DNA of 20,143 bases from Lustribacter sp049512335 (GTDB taxonomy: Bacteria > Vulcanimicrobiota > Vulcanimicrobiia > Vulcanimicrobiales > Vulcanimicrobiaceae): NCBI GenBank assembly GCA_049512335.1, contig JBEKXE010000089.1:1-20143 (forward strand). The letters run 5' to 3'. Under the pieces are notes generated by a model. It was not told where the DNA came from. It made no database searches and saw only the letters and a list, made by a program, of their open reading frames with translations. Both the position numbers and the translations under genes were made by a program. Positions within the stretch are counted from its first letter, which is position 1, and each line of letters opens with the position of its first letter. Of the stretch, positions 1 to 7,178 are shown one piece after another.

Positions 1-749
1 GTTTCGCAACGGGGGTGAACGGGCGTCTGCTCGGCCGTGACGCCCCGCCGGATCTGCGGGAATCGTTTCGCATGGGTCCCGAAGCGGTCGCGGGCGACCC
101 GTATTACGACTCGCAGGAAATGCGCGGCTTTTTCAAACCCAACGTTTGGCCGCAAGCTGCGCCGGAAATGCGCGCGGTTTGGGAGCGCTACTATGCGGCC
201 ATGGGTGTCCTCGCATTGCAGCTCATGCAAATCTTTGCCGAAGCCCTGGAGTTGCCGCGAAACTGGTTCGACGATAAATTGAGCCGACCGGCAAGTCAGC
301 TCGTCGCCCAGCATTATCCGGCGTTGGAGAGTGCGCCGCCGCCCGATCAATTTCGAAACCACGCGCACACGGATTTCGGCAACCTCACCATATTGAAGTC
401 GGAGGATCGGCCGAACGGGCTACAAGTGCTGGGCCGAGACGAGGTGTGGCACGAAGTCGTGCCGGTGCCGGGCACGTTTATCGTCAACATCGGCGACATG
501 CTGGCGCAATGGACCAACGATCGCTGGCACTCCACGATGCATCGGGTTGCAAATCCGCCCGACGATGAGCGAACGCGTGCCCGGCGACTTTCCGTGGTGT
601 TCTTTCACGAACCCAGCCCGAACGCGCTCATCGACGCAGTCCCGAGTTGCGTCAGCGCCGAGTGGCCGAAGAAGTACGCCCCAATTCGCGCGGGCGAGTA
701 CATGGCAAAGAAGCTCGATCTCGTTCAAGACTACGTGACTAGCGCCTGA
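1..749 (+). CDS. Isopenicillin N synthase-like Fe(II)/2-oxoglutarate-dependent oxygenase, 5'-truncated
   Basis: The reading frame is open to the left edge (first full codon at base 3), so the true start probably lies outside the window; a GTG at 15 would give only 244 residues against roughly 300-340 for the family. Counting from that GTG, the double-stranded beta-helix iron site is complete: HTD (H118, D120), the distal His in STMHRV (H176), and the 2-oxoglutarate-binding R-x-S (R191, S193). Family knowledge: these soluble enzymes use O2 and usually 2-oxoglutarate to hydroxylate, desaturate or cleave small molecules, or oxidatively cyclise them. It lies 26 bp before a solute-binding protein gene on the same strand, so the two are probably cotranscribed and the enzyme may act on the imported compound (inference). 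It is not the TauD family in motif style, so direct sulfonate cleavage cannot be assumed. Confidence 0.85.
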   Translation, partial: FATGVNGRLLGRDAPPDLRESFRMGPEAVAGDPYYDSQEMRGFFKPNVWPQAAPEMRAVWERYYAAMGVLALQLMQIFAEALELPRNWFDDKLSRPASQLVAQHYPALESAPPPDQFRNHAHTDFGNLTILKSEDRPNGLQVLGRDEVWHEVVPVPGTFIVNIGDMLAQWTNDRWHSTMHRVANPPDDERTRARRLSVVFFHEPSPNALIDAVPSCVSAEWPKKYAPIRAGEYMAKKLDLVQDYVTSA

Positions 750-775
750 CGGCGGCCATCTCAAGGAGCAGTTTC

Positions 776-1753
776 ATGTTTACGCGCATAGCGGCCCTGG
801 CCGCGTGCCTCGGCCTTCTCGTTCTGGTAGCGCCCGCCACGGCGGCCACCGACCTCGGCACTGTCAATCTCTCATGGAGTCCCGGTCCCGACACGCCGCA
901 AGTCGCTCAGGCCATGGACAAGGGACTGTGGGCACAGCGCGGCGTCACCGTTCACACCTCGTCAACCCCAACCGGTCGCGAAGCTCTCGAAGCCCTGATC
1001 GGCGGTCAAGTCGACTACGCGCTCATGGCTGAGTTGCCGCCCGTTATCGGCGCGATGCAACACAGGGACTTTCGCATCATCGCGTTGCTCTCGCGATACT
1101 CTGGGGAGCGCATCATTGCTACCTCGGCTCTGGATCTTTCGTCTTTGAAGAGCCTAGCGGGCCGCAAAATCGGAACGATCCTCGGCACGAGTAACGATTA
1201 TCAGACCTTCGCCGTCCTGCGAAGTGCCGGTGTAAACGCGACGGTCGTTAACGCCGGACCCGCCGATCTCGTGCCGGCGCTCGCTCGTGGCGACATCGAT
1301 GCCGCCTGCATGTTTCCTCAATTCTATCCCCAAGCCAAGAAAGTGCTGGGCGACCGGTACCGTGAACGACGCACGCCCGAATACGTCGGGACCTTCTTGC
1401 TCGTCGCGACAACGGCCGAATTGACAAACCACCCCGCGCGCGTTCGAGCGATGCTCAGCGGGCTGCTGGCCGCCAATCAGCTCGTTATGCAGGACCCGGC
1501 TAGATCCGCCGCGGTCGTTTCCAAGGCGATGGGCGGCCTCTCGGCACCGGCGGATATCCAAGCACTTTGGGCCGACTATCACTTCGGGATCGTACTCGAC
1601 CGTCCGCTCATCCAGCTCCTCGATGAAGAAGGTCACTGGGTTCACGACAGCGGCTTCGTCAAGGGCCCGGAACCGGACGCCGGCCTGTTCTCTTCCTACG
1701 TCGACGCCTCGTTCCTCGCGGCGGTCGCGCCGCACAGCGTCCAGCTGAAGTAG
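776..1753 (+). CDS. ABC transporter periplasmic substrate-binding protein (SsuA/TauA/NMT1-like)
   Basis: A 325-residue secreted protein. Residues 1-24 form a signal peptide (Arg4, hydrophobic core, cleavage near ATAA/T). The mature part begins with a beta strand followed by a segment typical of type II binding proteins for sulfonates, nitrate and thiamine precursors (AMDKGLWAQRGVTV), then the GREALEALIGGQVDYAL segment and the LAGRKIGTILGTSNDYQTF hinge region. The ATG at 776 is preceded by AAGGAG (763-768) at good spacing, which fixes the start. It follows the oxygenase gene by 26 bp on the same strand. Its likely partners, the permease and ATPase, are on the opposite strand: its stop and the ATPase stop are separated by only 3 bases. 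It would capture the substrate outside the membrane and deliver it to that permease. The ligand cannot be read from sequence; sulfonate-type organosulfur compounds are the leading guess because of the neighbouring sulfotransferase-like gene. Confidence 0.87.
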   Translation: MFTRIAALAACLGLLVLVAPATAATDLGTVNLSWSPGPDTPQVAQAMDKGLWAQRGVTVHTSSTPTGREALEALIGGQVDYALMAELPPVIGAMQHRDFRIIALLSRYSGERIIATSALDLSSLKSLAGRKIGTILGTSNDYQTFAVLRSAGVNATVVNAGPADLVPALARGDIDAACMFPQFYPQAKKVLGDRYRERRTPEYVGTFLLVATTAELTNHPARVRAMLSGLLAANQLVMQDPARSAAVVSKAMGGLSAPADIQALWADYHFGIVLDRPLIQLLDEEGHWVHDSGFVKGPEPDAGLFSSYVDASFLAAVAPHSVQLK

Positions 1754-1756
1754 TCT

Positions 1757-2518
1757 CTAGCTCGCCCCGGTGCGAAGCAGATCGAGTATCTGCGTGCGTA
1801 GGCGAACGAAATCGTCCGCGTCGCGCAGCGTCGCGCGTGGGCGCGGCGCGGTGACGTCGATCGACGCGATGATCTCACCCGGGCCGGGAGACATGACGTG
1901 GACGACATCAGCCAGGATGAGCGCTTCGTCGACGTCGTGGGTGATGAATAGTACGGTCGTCTTGCGCCGCTCCCATATGTCGAGCAGCAGGTCGTGCATA
2001 TTCATGCGTGTTTGGGCGTCGAGCGCGCCGAACGGTTCGTCCATCAGCAGAACTTTGGGCCGGCCTGCAAGTGTGCGGGCGATTGCGACGCGCTGCTTCA
2101 TACCGCCGGAAAGCTGGCCGGGGAAACGACCGGCCATGGCGGCCAGCGAAACCTCCTCGAGCGCCGCGAACGCCTCGCGGCGGCGCTGTTCTTTCGGGTA
2201 ACCGAAGCGCTTTAGCGCAAACTCGATATTGCCGGCCGCACTGAACCACGGAAACAATCCGTATTGCTGGAATACGACGCCGCGCTCGGGGCTCGGCCCG
2301 TCGATAGTGATGCTGTCGAGTGTTATCGTGCCCATGCTCGGCGCGACAAAGCCGGCGATTGCGTTGAGCAGGGTCGACTTGCCGCAGCCCGACGGCCCGA
2401 TGACGGCGGTAAAGGAGCCGGGCTGCAGCGTCAGGTCGATGCCGGAAAGCGCGACGGCGCCCGTGCGGCCGGGAAAGCGAATGGTCAGATCTCGAACCTC
2501 GATCAGACCATCGTTCAT
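1757..2518 (-). CDS. ABC transporter ATP-binding protein (SsuB/TauB-type)
   Basis: A 253-residue nucleotide-binding subunit with every expected motif: Walker A GPSGCGKST (41-49), Q-loop FQQYGLFPW (Q84), signature LSGGMKQR (136-143), Walker B VLLMDEP (D160, E161), D-loop GALD and H-loop ITHD (H194). The FPW after the Q-loop and the GALDAQTR segment are typical of the nitrate/sulfonate/taurine importer subfamily. The ATG at 2518 overlaps the permease stop as ATGA, and GGGAGGA lies just upstream, so translation is coupled to the permease. A longer open frame continues upstream to 3352, but that part is the wrong frame of the permease gene. It powers import together with the adjacent permease and the binding protein encoded convergently. 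Confidence 0.93.
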   Translation of the reverse strand: MNDGLIEVRDLTIRFPGRTGAVALSGIDLTLQPGSFTAVIGPSGCGKSTLLNAIAGFVAPSMGTITLDSITIDGPSPERGVVFQQYGLFPWFSAAGNIEFALKRFGYPKEQRRREAFAALEEVSLAAMAGRFPGQLSGGMKQRVAIARTLAGRPKVLLMDEPFGALDAQTRMNMHDLLLDIWERRKTTVLFITHDVDEALILADVVHVMSPGPGEIIASIDVTAPRPRATLRDADDFVRLRTQILDLLRTGAS

Positions 2519-3276
2519 GCATGATCCTCCCAATGCACGACGCGCCGGCTGAGCATGACGAATCCCGTGTCGAGCAGCGCCCCGAGGATGCCGAGTTCGA
2601 TCAGGCCGACGAACATGATGTCGGTCCGAATATATTGCCGCGCTTCTTGCATGCGGTAGCCGATACCGGATGACGCGCCGCTCAGCTCCGCTGCGACCAG
2701 ACTGAGGAACGCCAGTGCCGAACCCATGCGCAAGCCGGCGACGATGTAGGGGGCAGCGGCGGGCATGATCACTTCGATGAATTCGCGCACGCGCGAAGCG
2801 CCGAGCGCGCGCGATGCGAGCACGAATGTCCACGGAACGCGCTCCATGCCGTGGTGCGTGTTGAGCCAGACCGCCAGAAATACGGTGTACGCGATCACGA
2901 AATACTTCGACGGTTCGCCGATACCGAACCATACGATGGCGATCGGTACCAGCGCGATGGCGGGAATCGGACGCAGCACGGTCAGAAACGGACCCAGGAC
3001 GAATTGCACCGCCGGCACCCTTGCGGTGAGCAACCCCACGATGACGCCGAGCACCGCACCGATCGCAAATCCGATTCCGGCTCGGGCCAGCGACGCGGCG
3101 AGATCGCTCAGGAACAACCCCGTGCGCATCAGCTCGAGCGCGGCGTTCCAGGTTTCGAGCGGCGACGGGAACAGCGCCGGGTTGACCAGGTTGAATACGC
3201 TGATGAGCGTCCACACGATCAGAACGGCGCCCAGCGAAACGACGACGTTGAGGACGCGGTGCAGGCCTACAGCCAC
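2515..3276 (-). CDS. ABC transporter permease (SsuC/TauC-type)
   Basis: A 253-residue inner-membrane protein with about six hydrophobic helices (for example residues 9-29, 70-85 and 100-115). The cytoplasmic EAA-type loop that docks onto the ATPase is clear: ASRALGASRVREFIEVIMP followed by a Gly-Leu-Arg. Length and architecture match BPD_transp_1 permeases of sulfonate, taurine and nitrate importers. The chosen GTG start at 3276 overlaps the end of the arylsulfotransferase-like gene by 10 bases; no strong ribosome-binding site is visible, which fits translational coupling. The stop overlaps the ATPase start by 4 bases. The order propeller enzyme, permease, ATPase is therefore one transcription unit. 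Only one permease gene is present, so the transporter would use a homodimer, as is usual in this family. Confidence 0.92.
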   Translation of the reverse strand: MAVGLHRVLNVVVSLGAVLIVWTLISVFNLVNPALFPSPLETWNAALELMRTGLFLSDLAASLARAGIGFAIGAVLGVIVGLLTARVPAVQFVLGPFLTVLRPIPAIALVPIAIVWFGIGEPSKYFVIAYTVFLAVWLNTHHGMERVPWTFVLASRALGASRVREFIEVIMPAAAPYIVAGLRMGSALAFLSLVAAELSGASSGIGYRMQEARQYIRTDIMFVGLIELGILGALLDTGFVMLSRRVVHWEDHA

Positions 3277-4391
3277 GGGATTCGCGTCTTCGGGTACCGA
3301 TTTGCTTTGAAGACGCTGTTATGAAATCCCGGCGAGTAGTCGCGCGCGGCACCGGCCGGATACTCGGCGAACTGCGGGATCACGTACTCCCAAACGACGT
3401 CTCCCTCGGGCGTCACTTCGAAGAGCCGGCCGAACGTCGACTCGGTGATCAGCGTGTTGCCGTTCTCGAGGCGGTCGGCATTGCCCATGTACGGCGCAAA
3501 GAACGACGGGCGCATCGGGTCGGCATACTCCCACGTTACCGTTTGCGTCATGGGCTCGACCTCGATGACGCGCGAGTGCGGTGACGTAACGCCCGGCCGC
3601 AGATTGCCGTTGTCGAAGATCAAAATGCGGCCGCTCGGGAGCTCGACCGGTGAATGCTGCTGCGCGACGACCGGATGAGCGATCCGCCAGACCACGTTTC
3701 CGCTCCCTGGATCGACGCCGATCACTCCCGACGTCGTACGCAAGCTCATCAGCACGAGCCCGGCGCGCGTCATTCCGAGGCCGTTGATCAGCGGCCAATG
3801 GTAGCGGTCGAAAATCGGATGGATCGGGTAGTCGGCCGGGTCGAGGTGTTCCCACGACTTCCATTCCCACACGGTAGCGCCCGAGCGGTCGACGCGCTTG
3901 ACCACGTCGGCGTATTGCACTCCGCCGGCGAGATCGTGCGCGTGACTGCCGCCCGAGATGCGGGTCGCGGCGTCGGCCGGCATGACTTCGGCCGTCGTGT
4001 AGAGCAGGTCGCCGTCGGCGAGCCACTGCGCGTCGTGGTGGTGGCGCTTGTCTTCGTGCGACCAGACGACTTGGCCGTCAGGGGTCACCTCGGAAAACGC
4101 GCCGCCGTGCCACATTTCCCACGCCGGATAGAGGTTGGGCGTGTCGGTATGGTTGCCGTTGTAGCCCAGGTTGCCGTTGGGCAGGATCACTGCGTGCCTG
4201 CCGGGCCGCTGTGCCAGCTTCCAATGGTGTGCCACGGTGCCGTCAGGCGCGATGAGCCGAACGTTACCGTCGTCGGTCTGCGGTGCGACGAGCGTGTAGC
4301 CGCCGGCAGAACGCCTGGGGTCGTAGGCAATGAGGCCCGTGCCGCGACGGCGGCCGGTGACCAGGTCGATGCGCGGAGTGGTAGAAGTCAC
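3267..4391 (-). CDS. Arylsulfotransferase (ASST)-like beta-propeller protein, no signal peptide
   Basis: 374 residues built from repeated propeller blades with short Trp-rich strands: DGQVVW (105-110), GATVWEW (171-177), GNVVWRI (231-237), QTVTWEY (283-289) and GDVVWEY (330-336). Family landmarks of arylsulfotransferases follow in order: HHHDAQ (117-122), DRYHWPLING (H198), a SLRTTS segment (R218) and QQHSPVELPSGRILIFDNG (H246). Known ASST enzymes move a sulfate group between aryl sulfates and phenols through a sulfated His without PAPS, usually in the periplasm. This protein starts directly in the domain with no signal peptide, so it is probably cytoplasmic. The usual QHD motif is QHS here. 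The GTG at 4391 abuts a LacI-type palindrome and has no ribosome-binding site. It heads the transporter operon. Sulfotransferase chemistry is inferred; a non-catalytic or other hydrolytic propeller remains possible. Confidence 0.78.
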   Translation of the reverse strand: MTSTTPRIDLVTGRRRGTGLIAYDPRRSAGGYTLVAPQTDDGNVRLIAPDGTVAHHWKLAQRPGRHAVILPNGNLGYNGNHTDTPNLYPAWEMWHGGAFSEVTPDGQVVWSHEDKRHHHDAQWLADGDLLYTTAEVMPADAATRISGGSHAHDLAGGVQYADVVKRVDRSGATVWEWKSWEHLDPADYPIHPIFDRYHWPLINGLGMTRAGLVLMSLRTTSGVIGVDPGSGNVVWRIAHPVVAQQHSPVELPSGRILIFDNGNLRPGVTSPHSRVIEVEPMTQTVTWEYADPMRPSFFAPYMGNADRLENGNTLITESTFGRLFEVTPEGDVVWEYVIPQFAEYPAGAARDYSPGFHNSVFKANRYPKTRIPWL

Positions 4392-4405
4392 GTAAAACGT
4401 TTTAC
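4392..4405. promoter_or_regulatory. LacI-type operator palindrome with central CG
   Basis: GTAAAACGTTTTAC is a perfect 14-bp palindrome with an AACGTT core, the shape bound by LacI/GalR-family repressors. It lies in the 75-bp gap between the divergent sulfotransferase-like gene (start at 4391) and the LacI-family gene (start at 4467). On the minus strand a -10-like TAGTAA (4407-4402) overlaps it, so a bound repressor would block the start of the propeller/transporter operon. Autorepression of the regulator is also possible. The palindrome is seen directly; binding by this regulator is inferred. Confidence 0.75.
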
Positions 4406-4466
4406 TACGCGGGTAAGTGTCAGGCTAGAGCAATACGTCCAGCAGTTGCCGCCACAGGAGCGACAA

Positions 4467-5531
4467 GTGTCTAAGCGCGCACCACGGACGCGGCCCACGA
4501 TTGTCGATGTAGCGCGAGCCGCCGGCGTTTCGGTGGCGACGGTCTCGAACGCTATCAATAACCGCCGCTATGTTGAAGCTCGCACCAAGCTGCGGATCGA
4601 TGCTGCAGCTGCGCGTTTGGGTTACACGCCCAACGTTCACGCTCGGCGGTTGCGCAGCACGGGCATCGGCACGATCGGCCTTTTTTCATCGATGCCGTTC
4701 GCGATTTCCAGCCATTCCTCGCGGCTCGGCTTCCTGATGGAAATTGCATCGACCGCGGCTGTGCGCGCGCTCGAAAGCGGTTACGCTTTGCTGCTCGTGC
4801 CGTCGACGCCGGCCGGGCCGCCTCGTTTCGACGAGCTCGCGATCGACGGAGCGATCGTCCTCGAGCCGAGTGATGACGACGCGTGCGTGGGGCAGTTGCT
4901 CAAACGTGGCGTTCCGCTGGTGACGATTGGGTGCCAATCCGGGGCTCCGAACGCGCTCGCTTCGGTCGACTTGCGATCGGCCGAAACGGCGGGCTTGCTG
5001 CTCGATCATTTGTTCGACATGTCATGCCGGCGTGTGGCGCTCATGATCGGTGCCGCACGCCGGACGTCGTATCTCGAGACGGAAGCAGTGTACGTCGAGA
5101 GGGTAAGTGCGAAAGGCGTGGAGCCGCTCATCGTGCGCATCGACGAAAGCGCCGGTGAGGAGGCAGCATATCAAAACACGCTGGTCCTGGTGCGCCGGCA
5201 TCGCGAACTCGACGGAATTCTTGCCTTGGTGGATACGTTTGCCGCCGGCGCGCTTCGCGCGCTCGATCGGCTCGGCCTCGACGTTCCGGCTACCGTCCGC
5301 TTGGCTACGCGCTACGATGGGCGTCGCGCGCGGGAGAGCACCCCGCCGCTGACTTCGGTCAACTTGCACCTCGAAGACGTTGCGGCGCTCGCCGTCGAGC
5401 TGTTGCTCGAACGCCTGCGGTCGGGACGCTCCGTTGGGCGGACCGTGCTCGCGCCGCCGCCCACGCTCGTCGTCCGCCAATCGACCGCAGCAGTTACTCG
5501 TTCGGCGCGCGGAACACCAACGCGGCGTTGA
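4467..5531 (+). CDS. LacI-family transcriptional regulator
   Basis: 354 residues. The N-terminal helix-turn-helix is intact (TIVDVARAAGVSVATVSNAI, residues 11-30), followed by the hinge LGYTPNVHARRLRS (51-64) that inserts in the minor groove of CG-centred operators. The remainder is a periplasmic-binding-protein-like effector and dimerisation domain. The GTG at 4467 was chosen because CAGGAG lies six bases upstream and because the family starts just before the helix-turn-helix; the open frame runs much further upstream but antisense to the sulfotransferase-like gene. It is divergent from the propeller/transporter operon with a fitting palindrome between them, so it probably represses that operon until an inducer, perhaps the imported compound, binds. 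Its last 38 bases overlap the end of the convergent ketosynthase gene. The extreme C-terminus (after about residue 340) is an Arg/Thr-rich tail encoded in that overlap. Confidence 0.9.
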   Translation: MSKRAPRTRPTIVDVARAAGVSVATVSNAINNRRYVEARTKLRIDAAAARLGYTPNVHARRLRSTGIGTIGLFSSMPFAISSHSSRLGFLMEIASTAAVRALESGYALLLVPSTPAGPPRFDELAIDGAIVLEPSDDDACVGQLLKRGVPLVTIGCQSGAPNALASVDLRSAETAGLLLDHLFDMSCRRVALMIGAARRTSYLETEAVYVERVSAKGVEPLIVRIDESAGEEAAYQNTLVLVRRHRELDGILALVDTFAAGALRALDRLGLDVPATVRLATRYDGRRARESTPPLTSVNLHLEDVAALAVELLLERLRSGRSVGRTVLAPPPTLVVRQSTAAVTRSARGTPTRR

Positions 5532-6729
5532 TGCCGCCGAAGCCCGCCGAGCAGCTCAGCACGACGCGCGGCGCGCATAGCAGCGGCGCGTTCAGCACGC
5601 CGACCGCGCAGCCCGGATCCGGGTCGTCGCAGTTCACGACGCGCGGAACGATCCCGCGTTCCAGCGCGAGCAGCGAGAGCACCGCCTCCCACGCGCCGGT
5701 AGCGCCGAGCGCGTGTCCGTGCTGACCTTTGGTTGCCGTCAGCGGCACCTGCGGCGTGCGTTCACCGAACACGATCCGCAGTGCCGCCGCTTCGCCGGCA
5801 TCGCCGAGCGGCGTCCCCGAACCGTGCGCGTTGATCGCGTCGACGTCGTCCGGCGTGAGCTCGGCGGCAGCGAGTGCGTGCCGCATCGCCAGCGCGTTGA
5901 ACGTGCCCTCGGGCTGCGGCGCCGACATGTGGAACGCGTCGTTGGTCAGGCCGTAGCCGGCGATTTCGCCGTACACGTGCGCGCCGCGCGCCCGCGCGTC
6001 GTCGTAGCGCTCCAGCACCAGCATCGCCGCTCCCTCGGCCATCACGAAGCCGTCGCGCGCGCGGTCGAAGGGGCGACACGCGCCGGCCGGATCGTCGTTG
6101 CGCGTCGACATCGCGCGGATCACCGTGAACGCGCCGAAGACGAGCGGTGAGAGCGGCGCCTCGCAACCGCCGGCGAGCGCTCTGCGGATCTCACCGCGCG
6201 CGATCGCACGGAACGCGTCACCGATCGCCACCGCGCCCGACGCGCACGAGTTGCCGTTGGCCACGTTGGGGCCGCGGATACCGAACTCCATCGCGACGTT
6301 GCACGTCGCGGCGCCGCCGAATACCGAGATCGCCAGCAGCGGCCGCACCGCGTCGAGGCCGGCGGCGCGAAAGACGTCGTGCTGTTCGTCGGCGTACGCG
6401 AGACCGCCGAGCGCCGAGCCGATGAACACGCCGGTGTCGGTGCCATCGCCGGGGATCCGCAGGTGCGCGTCCTCGATCGCCATACGGGTGGCCGCGAGCG
6501 CGAACTGCGAGAAGCGATCCGTCCAGCGCAACCGTTTGCCGCCGACGAACGCCGCCGCGTCGAAGTCTTCGATCTCGGCGGCCACCGTCGAGGAATAGCC
6601 GGCCGTCGGAAAGCGCGTGACCGGGCGAATCGCAACGTGCTCGGCGAGCACGTTCGTCCAGAACGGTTCGATGCCGACGCCCAGCGGCGAAACGACGCCG
6701 AGACCGGTGACCGCGACGCGATGCGTCAT
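5494..6729 (-). CDS. FabF-type beta-ketoacyl synthase of a polyketide-like cassette
   Basis: 411 residues, the normal length of a KAS II/type II PKS ketosynthase. The catalytic set is complete: nucleophilic Cys162 in NSCASGA, His302 in NAHGSGTPLGD, Lys334 and His339 in TKGQHGHALGATGA, and the C-terminal GFGGIN loop (Phe397). It therefore should condense acyl and malonyl units on an acyl carrier protein and is not a chain-length factor, where the Cys is lost. The ATG at 6729 overlaps the stop of the SRPBCC gene as ATGA, making it the last gene of a four-gene coupled operon; a longer open frame upstream belongs to the wrong frame of that gene. No partner chain-length factor or acyl carrier protein is in the window, so it may borrow the fatty-acid carrier protein. 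A housekeeping fabF is less likely given the neighbours. Confidence 0.9.
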   Translation of the reverse strand: MTHRVAVTGLGVVSPLGVGIEPFWTNVLAEHVAIRPVTRFPTAGYSSTVAAEIEDFDAAAFVGGKRLRWTDRFSQFALAATRMAIEDAHLRIPGDGTDTGVFIGSALGGLAYADEQHDVFRAAGLDAVRPLLAISVFGGAATCNVAMEFGIRGPNVANGNSCASGAVAIGDAFRAIARGEIRRALAGGCEAPLSPLVFGAFTVIRAMSTRNDDPAGACRPFDRARDGFVMAEGAAMLVLERYDDARARGAHVYGEIAGYGLTNDAFHMSAPQPEGTFNALAMRHALAAAELTPDDVDAINAHGSGTPLGDAGEAAALRIVFGERTPQVPLTATKGQHGHALGATGAWEAVLSLLALERGIVPRVVNCDDPDPGCAVGVLNAPLLCAPRVVLSCSAGFGGINAALVFRAPNE

Positions 6730-7178
6730 GCCGGGCTCGCTTCGGCCAAGCGCTTCATGCACGCGAGCGTCGCATTCGCGACGCCGTGAATGAAGATGTC
6801 GCTCACCACGTACTTGCCGAAGAAGTCCGCGGCCAACGGAAAGCGGAATGCCAACCGGTGCACGATCTGCACGCGCGTGCGGCCGGCGTCGAGCGGGGTG
6901 AAGATCCACTCGACGTCCATGCCGCGCGTCGGTCCGGCGACGTGATGGAACGCGATGTGCGGCCGCACCGGATCGTTGAATTGTTCGGCCGTCCAGCGCA
7001 GCGGCACGATGCCGTGACGGGCCGCCATCTCGACCGTGCGCGCCGGTCCGTTCTCCGCCAGCACGCGCACCCAGCGATAGTGCGGCAAGAGCTCGGGCCA
7101 GCGTTCGGTCGCCGACGCCAACCGGTAGATGGCGGCCGGCGGCGCGGCGATCTCGATGCGGTTCTCGGTGATGATCAG
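6726..7178 (-). CDS. SRPBCC (START-like) polyketide aromatase/cyclase-like protein, apparent CTG start
   Basis: About 150 residues. The helix-grip fold is recognisable from the first strand (NRIEIAAPPAAIYRLAS) and the following ATERWPELLPHYRWVRVL segment, typical of polyketide cyclase/dehydrase (PF03364/PF10604-type) proteins, which bind hydrophobic ligands and fold or aromatise poly-beta-ketone chains. The first ordinary start codon in frame (TTG at 7121) would delete the first strand and helix. A CTG at 7178 overlaps the upstream stop as CTGA, the same geometry as the ATGA at the next junction, with GGAAAG (7192-7187) eight bases upstream. An ATC start at 7175 or 7172 is an alternative. There is no in-frame ATG, GTG or TTG in the nearby upstream codons. 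It lies between the FAD oxidoreductase and ketosynthase and probably acts on the ketosynthase product. Confidence 0.82.
   Translation of the reverse strand: MIITENRIEIAAPPAAIYRLASATERWPELLPHYRWVRVLAENGPARTVEMAARHGIVPLRWTAEQFNDPVRPHIAFHHVAGPTRGMDVEWIFTPLDAGRTRVQIVHRLAFRFPLAADFFGKYVVSDIFIHGVANATLACMKRLAEASPA

Noticed and set aside
798..808. Lipobox-like LAAC in the solute-binding protein signal peptide
   Set aside because: The Cys is at residue 11, leaving too short an n- and h-region; a normal cleavage site near residue 24 fits better.
1757..3352. A 531-codon open frame on the minus strand covering the ATPase and more
   Set aside because: Only the last 253 codons are ATPase; the rest is an Arg/Ala/His-rich wrong frame of the permease gene.
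3654..4466. Upstream extension of the LacI-family gene
   Set aside because: It is antisense to the sulfotransferase-like gene; GTG 4467 with CAGGAG starts right before the helix-turn-helix.
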